A stretch of DNA of 64,000 nucleotides from contig JAGAOO010000036.1 of NCBI GenBank assembly GCA_017623675.1, forward strand, positions 62,001 through 126,000. The letters are read 5' to 3'. Shown here one piece after another: positions 8,250-17,583 of this stretch. The translations under genes were made by a program, and so were the position numbers. The notes below the pieces were generated by a model. It did not search any database and was not told the origin of the DNA. It saw only the letters and a program-made list of their open reading frames with translations. How positions within the stretch are numbered: the first letter of the stretch is position 1; each line of letters starts with the position of its first letter. The DNA comes from Lachnospiraceae bacterium. Its GTDB lineage: Bacteria > Bacillota > Clostridia > Lachnospirales > Lachnospiraceae.

Positions 8250-9041
8250 TTACTTATTCTGGAAAGGAACTACCTTTAATTTCTTTTCCTTATCCTTTTC
8301 AAGGAAGTTACCCATGCCTGCCTTCTGATCTTCTGTCTCAAAGCAGTCACCAAATAACTTCTCTTCAATTACGATTGCCTGATCCATATCAGCTTCTAAG
8401 CCGTCATTAATTGCTTTCTTACAGTTACGAACTGCAATCGGAGCCTGCATCGCAATACCTGCAGCCATTTTCTTGGCTGCTTCCATCAATTCTTCTAATG
8501 GATATACTGCATTTACCAAACCAATGCGATATGCCTCATCAGCCTTAATATTTCTGGCAGTGTAAATCATCTGCTTTGCCATACCAGGACCTACCAGACG
8601 AGCCAGTCTCTGTGTTCCACCAAAGCCAGGGGTAATTCCCAAGCCTACTTCAGGCTGACCAAATACAGCATTCTCAGAGCAGATACGAATATCACAGCTC
8701 ATAGAAATCTCACAGCCGCCACCTAATGCAAAACCATTTACTGCTGCAATTACCGGAATTGGGAAGGTTTCAATCATACGGAACACATCGTTACCTTTCT
8801 TACCAAATGCTTCTCCTTCTGCCTTTGTCAAGGTAGACATTTCTCCAATATCTGCACCGGCAACAAAAGATTTCTCACCTGCACCTGTTAAAATAACAGC
8901 TCTGGTTGCATCTAAATCAATTGCCTTAAATGTTGCATCCAGTTCTTCTAATACCTGGCTGTTTAATGCATTTAATGCCTTTGGACGATTAATGGTAACA
9001 ATACCAACATAACCTTCCTGCTCATAAGTAATGAATTCCAT
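8250..9041 (-). CDS. crt: 3-hydroxybutyryl-CoA dehydratase (crotonase)
   Basis: Dehydrates 3-hydroxybutyryl-CoA to crotonyl-CoA. The 263-residue protein is a complete crotonase-fold enzyme: RPKALNALNSQVLEELDATF near residue 19, the oxyanion-hole stretch KSFVAGADIGEM near 57-68, ALGGGCEISMSCDIRI near 105-120, and EVGLGITPGFGGTQRLARLVG near 132-152, which carries the second catalytic glutamate. It lies 30 bp downstream of thl in the same operon; order and strand identify it as the butyrate-pathway crotonase rather than a generic enoyl-CoA hydratase. Confidence 0.93.
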   Translation of the reverse strand: MEFITYEQEGYVGIVTINRPKALNALNSQVLEELDATFKAIDLDATRAVILTGAGEKSFVAGADIGEMSTLTKAEGEAFGKKGNDVFRMIETFPIPVIAAVNGFALGGGCEISMSCDIRICSENAVFGQPEVGLGITPGFGGTQRLARLVGPGMAKQMIYTARNIKADEAYRIGLVNAVYPLEELMEAAKKMAAGIAMQAPIAVRNCKKAINDGLEADMDQAIVIEEKLFGDCFETEDQKAGMGNFLEKDKEKKLKVVPFQNK

Positions 9042-9070
9042 CTGCCTATTCTCCTTTTACTCTTCTTTGA

Positions 9071-10252
9071 TTAGTCACGCTTTACGATGGTTGCACAACC
9101 CATACCACCGCCGATACATAAGGTTGCAAGACCATTCTTAGCATCTTTCTTTTCCATTTCATGAAGTAAAGTAACAAGAATACGGCATCCTGAAGCTCCT
9201 ACCGGATGACCAAGTGCAATTGCTCCACCATTTGGATTCAACTGCTTTTCAACATCGATACCCAGGTCTCTTCCAACTGCAATTGACTGAGCTGCAAATG
9301 CTTCATTTGCTTCAATGATATCGAAATCTTCAATCTTCATATCAGCCTTAGCCATAACCTTCTTAACTGCTGGTACAGGACCAATACCCATTACTTCCGG
9401 TCTGCATCCTGCAAGTCCGCCTGCTACATATGTAGCCATTGGCTTAACACCTAATTCCTTTGCTTTTTCTTCACTCATAACTACGATAGCTGCTGCACCA
9501 TCATTAATACCGGAAGCGTTACCGGCAGTTACAAAACCATCCTTATTAATTGGACGAAGCTTTGCAAGACCTTCGATAGTTGAACCAGCTCTTGGGCCTT
9601 CATCCTTTGCAAATACAACTTCACCCTTCTTTGTCTTGATTGTTACAGGCACAATCTCAGCGTCAAATGCACCATTTGCCTGTGCAACTTCAGCCTTCTG
9701 CTGACTCTTTAATGCAAACTCATCCAGTTCTTCACGGGTAATTCCCCATTCCTCACAGATGTTGTCTGCAGTCTTAATCATATGATAGTCATTGAAAGCA
9801 TCCCATAATGCATCATTTACCATGGTATCCTTCATAACAGCATTACCCATACGGTATCCAAAACGAGCCTTATCAAGTGCGTATGGAGCCATTGACATAT
9901 TTTCCATACCACCGGCAACTACGATATCTGCTTCACCAGCCATAATCATCTGTGCAGCCATGTTTACACAGTTCAGACCCGAACCACAAACTACATTAAT
10001 TGTTACAGCAGGAACTTCAATTGGCAGACCTGCCTTAATAGATGCCTGACGAGCTACATTCTGACCCTGACCAGCCTGAATAACGCAACCCATATATACC
10101 TGATCCACCTGATCAGCAGGTACACCGGCTCTGTTTAATGCTTCCTTAATTACGATAGAACCTAACTCTGCAGCTGGAGTTGTGCTTAATGCACCACCCA
10201 TGGTTCCGATTGCAGTACGGCATGCGCCTGCTAAAACAACTTTCTTTGACAT
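9071..10252 (-). CDS. thl: Acetyl-CoA C-acetyltransferase (thiolase)
   Basis: Condenses two acetyl-CoA to acetoacetyl-CoA, the entry step of the pathway. I place the start at ATG 10252 ([17 protein letters not shown]), which has a GGAGG 11 bases upstream; the longer frame to 10294 lacks this support. The resulting 393 residues are the standard thiolase length. Catalytic features are present: nucleophile cysteine in [13 protein letters not shown] near residue 88, [12 protein letters not shown] near 240, the histidine in [14 protein letters not shown] near 350, and the C-terminal cysteine in [10 protein letters not shown] near 380. It is the first gene of thl-crt-hbd-bcd-etfB-etfA, with its own promoter 100 bp upstream. 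Confidence 0.93.
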   Translation of the reverse strand: MSKKVVLAGACRTAIGTMGGALSTTPAAELGSIVIKEALNRAGVPADQVDQVYMGCVIQAGQGQNVARQASIKAGLPIEVPAVTINVVCGSGLNCVNMAAQMIMAGEADIVVAGGMENMSMAPYALDKARFGYRMGNAVMKDTMVNDALWDAFNDYHMIKTADNICEEWGITREELDEFALKSQQKAEVAQANGAFDAEIVPVTIKTKKGEVVFAKDEGPRAGSTIEGLAKLRPINKDGFVTAGNASGINDGAAAIVVMSEEKAKELGVKPMATYVAGGLAGCRPEVMGIGPVPAVKKVMAKADMKIEDFDIIEANEAFAAQSIAVGRDLGIDVEKQLNPNGGAIALGHPVGASGCRILVTLLHEMEKKDAKNGLATLCIGGGMGCATIVKRD

Positions 10253-10349
10253 AATACAATCATCCTCCATTATTTTTTTGTGCGATAATTTCACTTGTAT
10301 CCTTTTAGTTCAAGCATGAACTATTAAAGTCCGCACACAAGTTGGAAAT

Positions 10350-10378
10350 ATCTTAGCACATTTTTGCGAAATTTGCAA
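10350..10378 (-). promoter_or_regulatory. Predicted sigma-A promoter of the thl operon
   Basis: On the minus strand, TTGCAA (10373-10378) and TAAGAT (10350-10355) are exactly 17 bp apart. The roughly 90-nt leader that follows contains a short GTTCA-N4-TGAAC inverted repeat. Confidence 0.65.
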
Positions 10379-10379
10379 C

Positions 10380-10420
10380 AAGAAGTAGGCTTGGATTGTA
10401 TTGCCAAAACCTACTTCTTC
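10380..10420 (-). terminator. Hairpin overlapping the ygiQ-like stop codon
   Basis: AGAAGTAGG at 10381-10389 is the complement of CCTACTTCT at 10410-10418, and CTTGG/CCAA extends it inward. The stem includes the TAG stop of the upstream gene. The following sequence (GTTGC) has no clear U-run, so terminator strength is doubtful. Confidence 0.45.
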
Positions 10421-12297
10421 TTAGCTTTATGAACATTTCTAATGGTTTTCTTTTTCTTTCCCTGTCTGCTGTCTCTGACCGGTTCCATTTTTTGTCCTTT
10501 TCGTGGGCGAATCAGACATTTTTTATCATAACCAATCAAATCCAGACGTCCTGCTTTCGTCAAAGCCTCTTCTACCAAATCATAGTTTTTCGAATTCCGA
10601 TACTGTATCAAAGCCCGTTGCATCGCTTTTTCATGCGGATTCGTTGGTACATACACAGGTTCCATGGTTCTTGGATCCAGTCCTGTATAATACATGCAGG
10701 TAGAAATAGTAGATGGTGTGGGATAAAAATCTTGCACCTGTTCCGGCATATATCCTAAATCCCTTAAATATTCTGCCAGTGTAACAGCTTCCTTTAAAGT
10801 GGAACCCGGATGAGAGGACATTAAATACGGAACCAAAAACTGCTTTTTCCCCAGAGATTCATTAATTTTCTTATATTTATCCACAAATCTGCGATAGACA
10901 CTATTCTCCGGTTTTCCCATTTTCTGTAATACCGGGTCTGCCACATGCTCCGGTGCTACCTTCAGCTGCCCACTGACATGATACTCACACAGCTCCCGCA
11001 AAAAGGTATCATCCGAATCCGCCATGACATAATCAAAACGAATACCGGAACGTACAAAAACCTTCTTTACATTCGGCAATTCCCTTAATTTCCGTAACAG
11101 TAACAAATAATCCTTATGGTCAACCACTAAATTCTGACATGGTTTTGGAAACAAGCATTGTTTATTCGGGCATGCCCCATGTTGTAATTGTTTTTTGCAG
11201 GCTGTATGTCGAAAATTCGCCGTAGGACCGCCTACATCATGAATATAGCCCTTAAAATCCTTATCCCATATCATTTGCTCTGCTTCTGCCAAGATGGATT
11301 CATGGCTTCTGGTCTGAATAATTCGTCCCTGATGAAAGGTTAACGCACAAAAACTACATCCTCCAAAACAGCCACGATTACTAACCAGACTGAATTTTAC
11401 CTCCTGAATAGCCGGCACGCCTCCCAGTACTTCATAAGAAGGATGATAAGTTCTCATATAATTATAGGAATAAACCCGATCCATTTCTGCCTGAGTCAAA
11501 GGCTTTGCCGGCGGATTTTGTACTACATACTGCTTTTTCCCATATGCTTCTACTAACCGTTTCCCCGAAAACGGATCCGTATTGCAATATTGTGTATAAA
11601 AACTGCCGGCATACGTCCGCTTATCCTCCCGAACCTCATCATAAGAAGGCAAAGAAATGGCATCATAGACCGAATCTAAATTCTTTGTTTTATAAACCGT
11701 TCCATTCACAAAAGTAATATCTTTTACATCGATTCCGCTATTTAAAGCGTCCGCAATCTCAATCACCGAACGCTCTCCCATGCCATATGACAGAATATCC
11801 GCCTGTGCATCCAGAAGAATCGACCGTTTTACAGTATTGGACCAATAGTCGTAATGTGCCAGTCGTCTTAAACTCGCTTCAATTCCTCCAATAATGATAG
11901 GTACATCTTTATAGGTTCGCCGAATAAGATTCCCATACACAACTGTGGCATAATCCGGGCGTTTGCCCATCATGCCACCAGGGGTATAAGCATCCTGACT
12001 TCTTCTTTTCTTGGATACGGAATAATGATTCACCATGGAATCCATGTTGCCACCACAAATCAGAAATCCTAAACGGGGTTTTCCAAAAACAGAAATACTG
12101 TCCTCCTGTCTCCAATCCGGCTGCGAAATAATACCAACCCGATATCCATGTGCCTCTAAACACCGGCTGATAATGGCATGTCCAAAGGAAGGATGATCCA
12201 CATATGCATCTCCGATAACATAGACAAAATCAACACAATCCCAACCACGCTTTTTCATATCTTCAATTGTAATCGGTAAAAAATCATGTATTATCAT
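10411..12297 (-). CDS. YgiQ-family radical SAM protein
   Basis: A 628-residue member of the YgiQ/UPF0313 radical SAM family, whose substrate is not established. The N-terminus carries the family segment [15 protein letters not shown] and [15 protein letters not shown]. The iron-sulfur motif [16 protein letters not shown] (CxxxCxxC) is near residue 312, further cysteines lie in [20 protein letters not shown] near 370, and [16 protein letters not shown] near 490 is the SAM-radical barrel end. The C-terminal 40 residues are very basic ([15 protein letters not shown]). The start ATG has only a weak Shine-Dalgarno. A short 18-bp-period A-rich repeat separates it from mreB, so it may be cotranscribed from mreB. 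Confidence 0.85.
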   Translation of the reverse strand: MIIHDFLPITIEDMKKRGWDCVDFVYVIGDAYVDHPSFGHAIISRCLEAHGYRVGIISQPDWRQEDSISVFGKPRLGFLICGGNMDSMVNHYSVSKKRRSQDAYTPGGMMGKRPDYATVVYGNLIRRTYKDVPIIIGGIEASLRRLAHYDYWSNTVKRSILLDAQADILSYGMGERSVIEIADALNSGIDVKDITFVNGTVYKTKNLDSVYDAISLPSYDEVREDKRTYAGSFYTQYCNTDPFSGKRLVEAYGKKQYVVQNPPAKPLTQAEMDRVYSYNYMRTYHPSYEVLGGVPAIQEVKFSLVSNRGCFGGCSFCALTFHQGRIIQTRSHESILAEAEQMIWDKDFKGYIHDVGGPTANFRHTACKKQLQHGACPNKQCLFPKPCQNLVVDHKDYLLLLRKLRELPNVKKVFVRSGIRFDYVMADSDDTFLRELCEYHVSGQLKVAPEHVADPVLQKMGKPENSVYRRFVDKYKKINESLGKKQFLVPYLMSSHPGSTLKEAVTLAEYLRDLGYMPEQVQDFYPTPSTISTCMYYTGLDPRTMEPVYVPTNPHEKAMQRALIQYRNSKNYDLVEEALTKAGRLDLIGYDKKCLIRPRKGQKMEPVRDSRQGKKKKTIRNVHKAKKK

Positions 12298-12352
12298 TCC
12301 GCTTTTTTTGCTCTTTCTGGTTCTTTTGCTCTTTCAAATTTTTTTGCTTTTT

Positions 12353-13348
12353 CTAATTCTTCTGCATCTTATGCATAAATTCTACAGATTTTCCTGCTCC
12401 CAAAGCAACCGCTTCCAAAGCCTGTTCCACAACAACAGCCTGTATTCCGGTTTTTGCTTCTATTAATTGTTCCATTCCATAAATCATACTGCCGCCACCG
12501 GACAACACGATTCCTCGTTGCGAAATATCTGCCGCTAATTCCGGCGGACAGATTTCCAACACACCTACAATTCCATTTAGAATCTGTGCCGTTACTTCAC
12601 TAAAGGCTTCTATGGTTTCATTAGCAGATACTTGAACACGATCCGGCAATCCGTTAACCAGATTCCGTCCTTTTACTTCCATATAATCATCTGTAGGCCT
12701 TGGATAAACACTACCTATTTCAATTTTAATGTCTTCGGCCGTAGGTTCACCAATCAAAAGATTATATTTTCGTCGTATGTATTTAATCATCGCTTCATTA
12801 TAATCATCGCCAGCCACTTTTAATGAACGATTCACAACCAGACCACCCAATGAAATAACTGCAATATCCGTGGTTCCACCACCAATATCTACCACCATAT
12901 TTCCACACGGCTGTACAATATCAACATTTGCACCAATCGCGGCAGCTACCGGCTCCTCCATAATTAATACAGAACGAGCACCCGTACGATAAGCTGCATC
13001 CTCAACTGCCCTTCGTTCTACCTCTGTGACACCACTTGGAACGCAGATACAAACCTTTGGACGACGCAAGGTAGTTTTCCGGCTCATCGCCTGTTTAATA
13101 AATGCTTTTAACATCTTTTCTGTAACTGTATAGTCAGAGATTACGCCCTGCTTAAGAGGACGAATCACTTCTATATTCGCCGGCACTCGTCCAATCATCT
13201 TCTTTGCTTTTGTGCCGATTGCAATTAATTTTTTTGTATCTTTTTCAAAAGCAACCACGGACGGTTGATTTATCACAACGCCCATGCCCTTCACATAAAC
13301 CAGTACATTTGCGGTACCAAGATCGATACCGATATCCATATCAAACAT
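12353..13348 (-). CDS. mreB: MreB/Mbl-family actin-like cell shape protein
   Basis: Bacterial actin homologue that forms membrane-bound filaments guiding lateral wall synthesis. The 331 residues match the family length. Nucleotide-binding signatures are clear: DIGIDLGTANVLVYVKG (phosphate 1, residues 5-21), CVPSGVTEVERRAVEDAA near 105, EEPVAAAIGANVDI near 133 (connect 1), VVDIGGGTTDIAVISLGG near 152-169 (phosphate 2), and GIVLSGGGSMIYGMEQLI near 285 (adenosine site). GAGGAAAGT precedes the start. There is no mreC/mreD next to it; instead it lies downstream of the charged-helix protein, behind a hairpin. It could be Mbl or MreBH rather than MreB proper. Confidence 0.9.
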   Translation of the reverse strand: MFDMDIGIDLGTANVLVYVKGMGVVINQPSVVAFEKDTKKLIAIGTKAKKMIGRVPANIEVIRPLKQGVISDYTVTEKMLKAFIKQAMSRKTTLRRPKVCICVPSGVTEVERRAVEDAAYRTGARSVLIMEEPVAAAIGANVDIVQPCGNMVVDIGGGTTDIAVISLGGLVVNRSLKVAGDDYNEAMIKYIRRKYNLLIGEPTAEDIKIEIGSVYPRPTDDYMEVKGRNLVNGLPDRVQVSANETIEAFSEVTAQILNGIVGVLEICPPELAADISQRGIVLSGGGSMIYGMEQLIEAKTGIQAVVVEQALEAVALGAGKSVEFMHKMQKN

Positions 13349-13382
13349 ATACTTTCCTCTTCTAAGCTAATTTTAGTTTGCA

Positions 13383-13437
13383 TAAATAGGGGCTGTCATG
13401 AGTATTCCGCTTCACTGCGAAACACTCAGGCAGCCAC
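13383..13437 (-). terminator. Branched hairpin between the charged-helix gene and mreB
   Basis: On the minus strand GGGGTGGCTG pairs with CAGCCCC over inner arms CTGAGT/ACTCAT and TTTCGC/GCGGAA, followed by TATTTATG. It lies 7 bp after the stop at 13444 and is the likely terminator, possibly leaky into mreB, which starts 35 bp on. Confidence 0.6.
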
Positions 13438-13443
13438 CCCTAA

Positions 13444-16125
13444 TTATTCAAAATCTGAATCCACCAATACCTTATTTTCAGTTGAAGAGCCACCACCTAA
13501 ATCGCGGAACATACGCTCTTCAGCTCTGCTGATTGCATCGTTTACCATCTTCAATACTCGATCCAAATTACCATCTTCTACACCCAGCATTAAGTTCTTT
13601 AACTTTGATAATGCTCTTGCATCAGCTTCATATCCCATCTGTTTAATGTAATTCTGTGCAATTTCATAAACAGCATTGTTATCAATTCGATGCATTTGAA
13701 TCAAATGCTTGAAATAAGGTACCATCTTAGTATTACTTGAGAACAATCTTGACAGTGAATCCATTTCACCGGTCAAAATAACAGCAATATCATTTGCAGG
13801 ATTACTGATAACCTCTGTCAATTGTTCAATCTTCTCCGGTCTTACATTACCGGCATTCTCAATTACTAAACAACCACCTTGCAATTTTGCTACTGCTGAG
13901 TCCAAATCAACCTTGTTAAATGCGGCTGCTTTGATAACTGCAACTGTACTGTTTTTGCATACACCCATAGCATAGTAACTCTTAGCAAAATCAATTCCAA
14001 TATTAGTGGTTCCGAATCCATGCTTACACAAAATCACAATATTCTTTGACTCATTGCGATTCTGGTCAATCGAAACAATAGCATCCTTCATCTGACGATT
14101 AATTGAGTCAACAGTCATATATTTTCCAAGGAATTCTTCCGCACCCTTTGGCAAACCAGAGCCCTGATTTTTTTCTGCTTCCGCTTCTGCCTCTGCTTTA
14201 CGCTTTGCTTCTTCTTCCTCAGCTGCTTTACGTGCTTCTTCTTCCGCTTTCTGCTTTGCCTCTGCCGCCTTGCGAGCCTCCTCTTCTGCCTCAGCCTTCT
14301 TGCGAACTTCTTCTTCCGCTTTCTTGCGGGCTTCTTCTTCCGCTTTCTTTTGAGCTTCTTCCTCTGCTTTCTTGCGAGCTTCTTCCTCTGCTTTCTTGCG
14401 GGCTTCTTCCTCTGCTTTCTTGCGGGCTTCTTCCTCTGCTTTCTTGCGAGCTTCTTCCTCTGCCTTCTTGCGGGCTTCTTCTTCTGCTGCTACCTTACGA
14501 GCCTCTTCTTCAGCTTTCTTACGAGCCTCTTCTTCAGCCTGCTTACGAGCTTCTTCCTCAGCTTTCCTGCGAGCTTCTTCCTCAGCTGCTTTGCGGGCTT
14601 CTTCCTCTGCTTTCTTGCGAGCTTCTTCTTCCGCTTTCTTTCTAGCTTCTTCCTCAGCTTTCTTACGAGCCTCTTCTTCAGCTTTTCTACGAGCTTCTTC
14701 CTCAGCTTTCCTACGAGCTTCTTCTTCAGCTTTCTTACGAGCATCTTCTTCCGCCTTCTTTCTAGCCTCTTCTGCGGCTCTTCGTTTTTCCTCTAACACA
14801 CGCTGACGTTCTTCTTCCGCCTTCTTGCGGGCTTCTTCTTCCGCTTTCTTGCGAGCTTCTGCACGTCGCTTGATTTCTGCCTCCACACGTTGTCGTTCTT
14901 CTTGTTCTGCTTTTCTTCGAGCTTCCTCTAATGCACGTTGCCGTTCTTCTTCTTCCGCTTTCCGTCTGGCTTCCTCTTCCGCTTTCCGTTTTGCTTCTTC
15001 TTCCGCTTTTCTTCGAGCTTCCTCTTCCTCAGCCTTTCTGCGGGCTTCCTCTTCCGCTTTTCGTCTTGCTTCCTCCTCAGCCTTTCTACGGGCTTCCTCT
15101 TCCGCCTTCCGTCTTGCTTCTTCCTCTGCCTTTCTGCGGGCTTCCTCTTCCGCTTTCCGTCTTGCTTCTTCCTCTGCCTTTCTGCGGGCTTCCTCTTCCG
15201 CTTTCCGTCTTGCTTCTTCCTCTGCTCTTCTGCGTTCTTCCTCAGCCTTTCTACGGGCTTCTTCTTCCGCCTTTCTACGAGCTTCCTCTTCCGCTTTTCG
15301 TCTTGCTTCTTCCTCTGCTCTTCGTTTTGCTTCTTCTTCCGCTTTTCTTCGAGCTTCCTCCGCAGCCTTTCTCTGTTCAATTTCGCGTTTTTCTTCTGCT
15401 TCTATCTCTGCGAATTTTCTCCGAATAGCCTCTGCCTTTCTGGCTTCCTCTGCTAAACGATCTTCTTCTGCCCGCTTTGCCGCTTCATATTTCTTATCGT
15501 CCTCATCATCTGAGAATTCGATATCATACATGCTCTTTACATTATTTGGATCCAGATTTTTCTGTTCAACCGGAATTACGTTAATTACATTTCCCTGTTC
15601 ATCCAGTACCGGTTCATCCGATGCATCTGAATTCTTTGAAAATGGCTTTGGTTCCTTCTCCGGCTTTGATTCTCCACCCAAAATATCATCCGACAATCCC
15701 AATCCACCAATTCCGTCATTATCTAAGGTTTCACCGGATAATCCAAAGCTATCTAACGTTTCTTCCGAATTATTACCTTCCAAAGACTCTTTATTATCAT
15801 TTTCTCCGGAAACGCCTTCAAACGTAATTGTTGATTCTTTTTTAGCTGCTTCCTCAGCTTTCTTTGGCTGCTCTTCCTTCTTATCTTCTTTTGAAGCAGG
15901 ATTTGGCTGTTGTTCCGGTTTCTTATCTTCTGCAGCTTTTTCTTCCTTCTTTTTGTTATCATCCGGATTCCAAGGACGGAACTTTTGGGTTGATTGAGTT
16001 TGAGCCGATTTGCCACTTATCTTGTTCTGCATTTCCTGCTCTTTCGCCAATTTCTCCGCCTTTGCTGCTTTTTCTTTTTCTACTTGTGCTCTAACTGCTG
16101 CAATTAACGCATCTCTCTCATTCAT
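13444..16125 (-). CDS. Large charged-helix repeat protein with C-terminal degenerate AAA-like domain
   Basis: 893 residues in three parts. Residues 1-225 are an acidic/basic low-complexity region rich in Lys, Glu, Gln, Asn. Residues about 225-650 are an almost pure run of the octapeptide EEARRKAE and variants (EEARKKAE, EEERQRAL), which is expected to form a single stable alpha helix or a TolA-like coil some 60 nm long. Residues about 660-870 resemble CbbX/SpoVK-type AAA domains: IVILCKHGFGTTNIG lies at the Walker A position without the usual GKT, and LQGGCLVIENAGN at the Walker B position lacks the DE pair, followed by DIAVILTGEMDSLSRLF. So the ATPase centre looks dead. The best Shine-Dalgarno (AAGGAG) is 16 bases from the ATG, unusually far. 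It follows the TPR gene by 32 bp and precedes mreB. A cytoskeletal or scaffold role is inference only. Confidence 0.8.
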   Translation of the reverse strand: MNERDALIAAVRAQVEKEKAAKAEKLAKEQEMQNKISGKSAQTQSTQKFRPWNPDDNKKKEEKAAEDKKPEQQPNPASKEDKKEEQPKKAEEAAKKESTITFEGVSGENDNKESLEGNNSEETLDSFGLSGETLDNDGIGGLGLSDDILGGESKPEKEPKPFSKNSDASDEPVLDEQGNVINVIPVEQKNLDPNNVKSMYDIEFSDDEDDKKYEAAKRAEEDRLAEEARKAEAIRRKFAEIEAEEKREIEQRKAAEEARRKAEEEAKRRAEEEARRKAEEEARRKAEEEARRKAEEERRRAEEEARRKAEEEARRKAEEEARRKAEEEARRKAEEEARRKAEEEARRKAEEEARRKAEEEARRKAEEEEARRKAEEEAKRKAEEEARRKAEEEERQRALEEARRKAEQEERQRVEAEIKRRAEARKKAEEEARKKAEEERQRVLEEKRRAAEEARKKAEEDARKKAEEEARRKAEEEARRKAEEEARKKAEEEARKKAEEEARKKAEEEARKAAEEEARRKAEEEARKQAEEEARKKAEEEARKVAAEEEARKKAEEEARKKAEEEARKKAEEEARKKAEEEARKKAEEEAQKKAEEEARKKAEEEVRKKAEAEEEARKAAEAKQKAEEEARKAAEEEEAKRKAEAEAEAEKNQGSGLPKGAEEFLGKYMTVDSINRQMKDAIVSIDQNRNESKNIVILCKHGFGTTNIGIDFAKSYYAMGVCKNSTVAVIKAAAFNKVDLDSAVAKLQGGCLVIENAGNVRPEKIEQLTEVISNPANDIAVILTGEMDSLSRLFSSNTKMVPYFKHLIQMHRIDNNAVYEIAQNYIKQMGYEADARALSKLKNLMLGVEDGNLDRVLKMVNDAISRAEERMFRDLGGGSSTENKVLVDSDFE
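14175..15450 (-). repeat. 24-bp-period coding repeat (EEARRKAE octapeptides)
   Basis: About 1.3 kb of imperfect tandem 24-bp units inside the gene at 13444-16125. The units differ mainly at synonymous sites (Arg/Lys and Ala codons), and 3-bp insertions occur in places. The repetition creates long open frames on the plus strand, which are artefacts. Confidence 0.85.
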
Positions 16126-16157
16126 ACTATTCTTGTAGGCACTCCTTTCTACATTAT

Positions 16158-17513
16158 TTAATCCTCTCCATCACTTGGTTTTTCATCAGATTCTTTTTCA
16201 TTTCGATAATTCTTTACCATTGCCTGTGTAATAGAATTAGCTCCAACCAAATTCGTCAAAAATTCATCCAAGTCTAACTCCTCTTCCGTCTCCTCACTCT
16301 GTTTCTTAACCGGACTACTTTGTCGGTCTTCCTCAATTAATTTCATTAACTGTTCCAACCGTTCTTTCGGGCTAAGACTCTCTTCTACGTCAAACAACTT
16401 TGGCTGATAAAACTTTATTGGTTGATTCAAATCTTCGGCTACAGAAGCCTCAATATCAGCTACTGATTTCATTACAGACTCAATATATGCTGAAACATCT
16501 TCTGTATTCTCTTCCTGTAGCACATCGGTATGTATTTCCTTTACTTGTACCTGTTCCGATAAAGAAACCGATTCATCCTGCTTCTCGCCGGCAATCAGAG
16601 CCTCTTCCGGCACAGTTTCCTGCTCCTTGCCATCTTCAACAGCTTTTTGTTCCTGTAGTTGTTCCGACTCTTGTTCAGTTTCTACTGCATCCACATTCTT
16701 ACTACGCTTTTTACCAAACGGTAGTTTGAATCCCAATACTTTTTCTTTTATACTATGCGACGTTTCCTCCGTCTCATCATCATCCTCCATCTGTAAAATT
16801 ACAGGATCCGGCGGATGTACCTTTAATTCGTCCTTTTCTAACTGTTTTTCTTCTAATGCAAGAATAGAAGCATAGGTTTCCACATCTTCCTCTGCTTCCA
16901 TAATTGGAAAACGAAAATTCGAATTACTGATGTCATACTCTCCCTTTTTCAAAGAGTCTGCCAGTGCACAATATGGTGAATTTCGGAAGCTTGCCATTAA
17001 ATGAATACATTCTTCCTTCATCTTGTCCTTCTTACCCAAAGAAGCGTATAGCAATGCCAATTCAAAACCCCATTCATCCGAATACTGTTCTTCACAGGCA
17101 GCTTCTAATATTCCAAGCAATTCACCGGCCTCTACCCGCTGTGCTTTTTTAATCATATATAATAGAAACTTGGCTCCAGTATCCTCAGCCGTTGCATTAT
17201 GTTCATAAATCTCATAATACTTCCTTGCACGATGAAAATAACCCATCCGCAGATACAATTGAACCAAATCATAAATAATCCGATTTCCTTCCGGTGCCAT
17301 AATATGAGCCCGTACCAAGGCTTCACGGCTTTCATAAAATCGGTCATTTTCCATATATACTTCTCCACAGCATCGCAGGAATTGTGGATTAAATGACTGA
17401 AAGATATCCTCACCCTCCAGCAAATCTAAGGCTTCACCATATTGCTTTGCCTCAGTAAGTTCTTTTACTTTTGTCACGACTGCATAGCTAATGCCCAATT
17501 TACTACACCCCAC
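16158..17513 (-). CDS. TPR-like protein with long acidic tail
   Basis: 451 residues. The first 200 are helical repeats of TPR type (for example QYGEALDLLEGED, ENDRFYESREALVRAH, RMGYFHRARKYYEIYEHNA), expected to bind a protein partner. From about residue 215 the chain is acidic and disordered, with one basic patch FKLPFGKKRSKN, and ends in a short predicted helix region DLDEFLTNLVGANSITQAMV. Start codon is uncertain: GTG at 17513 has no ribosome binding site and would lie about 10 nt from the predicted transcription start, whereas TTG at 17498 (giving GISYAVVTKVKEL) is preceded by GGGGTG at good spacing. I consider TTG 17498 more likely. It is in one operon with the charged-helix/AAA-like gene, suggesting they act together. 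Confidence 0.75.
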   Translation of the reverse strand: MGCSKLGISYAVVTKVKELTEAKQYGEALDLLEGEDIFQSFNPQFLRCCGEVYMENDRFYESREALVRAHIMAPEGNRIIYDLVQLYLRMGYFHRARKYYEIYEHNATAEDTGAKFLLYMIKKAQRVEAGELLGILEAACEEQYSDEWGFELALLYASLGKKDKMKEECIHLMASFRNSPYCALADSLKKGEYDISNSNFRFPIMEAEEDVETYASILALEEKQLEKDELKVHPPDPVILQMEDDDETEETSHSIKEKVLGFKLPFGKKRSKNVDAVETEQESEQLQEQKAVEDGKEQETVPEEALIAGEKQDESVSLSEQVQVKEIHTDVLQEENTEDVSAYIESVMKSVADIEASVAEDLNQPIKFYQPKLFDVEESLSPKERLEQLMKLIEEDRQSSPVKKQSEETEEELDLDEFLTNLVGANSITQAMVKNYRNEKESDEKPSDGED

Positions 17514-17529
17514 AATTTTGACTATTTCT

Positions 17530-17558
17530 AGTTTAACACATTGATTTTTCTTTTACAA
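17530..17558 (-). promoter_or_regulatory. Predicted sigma-A promoter of the TPR/charged-helix operon
   Basis: Minus strand TTGTAA (17553-17558), 17-bp spacer, TAAACT (17530-17535). The implied start near 17523 leaves a very short leader before the GTG at 17513. Confidence 0.6.
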
Positions 17559-17583
17559 CCAGTAACCTGTATGTTTTTGAAGA

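Noticed and set aside
14103..15997. Long plus-strand open frames (up to 390 codons, Ser/Ala/Phe/Leu-rich) opposite the charged-helix gene
   Set aside because: They are mirror images of the 24-bp coding repeat (GCTTCTTCC-type units), have no ribosome binding sites, and encode low-complexity strings. The minus-strand frame is longer and has a real C-terminal domain.
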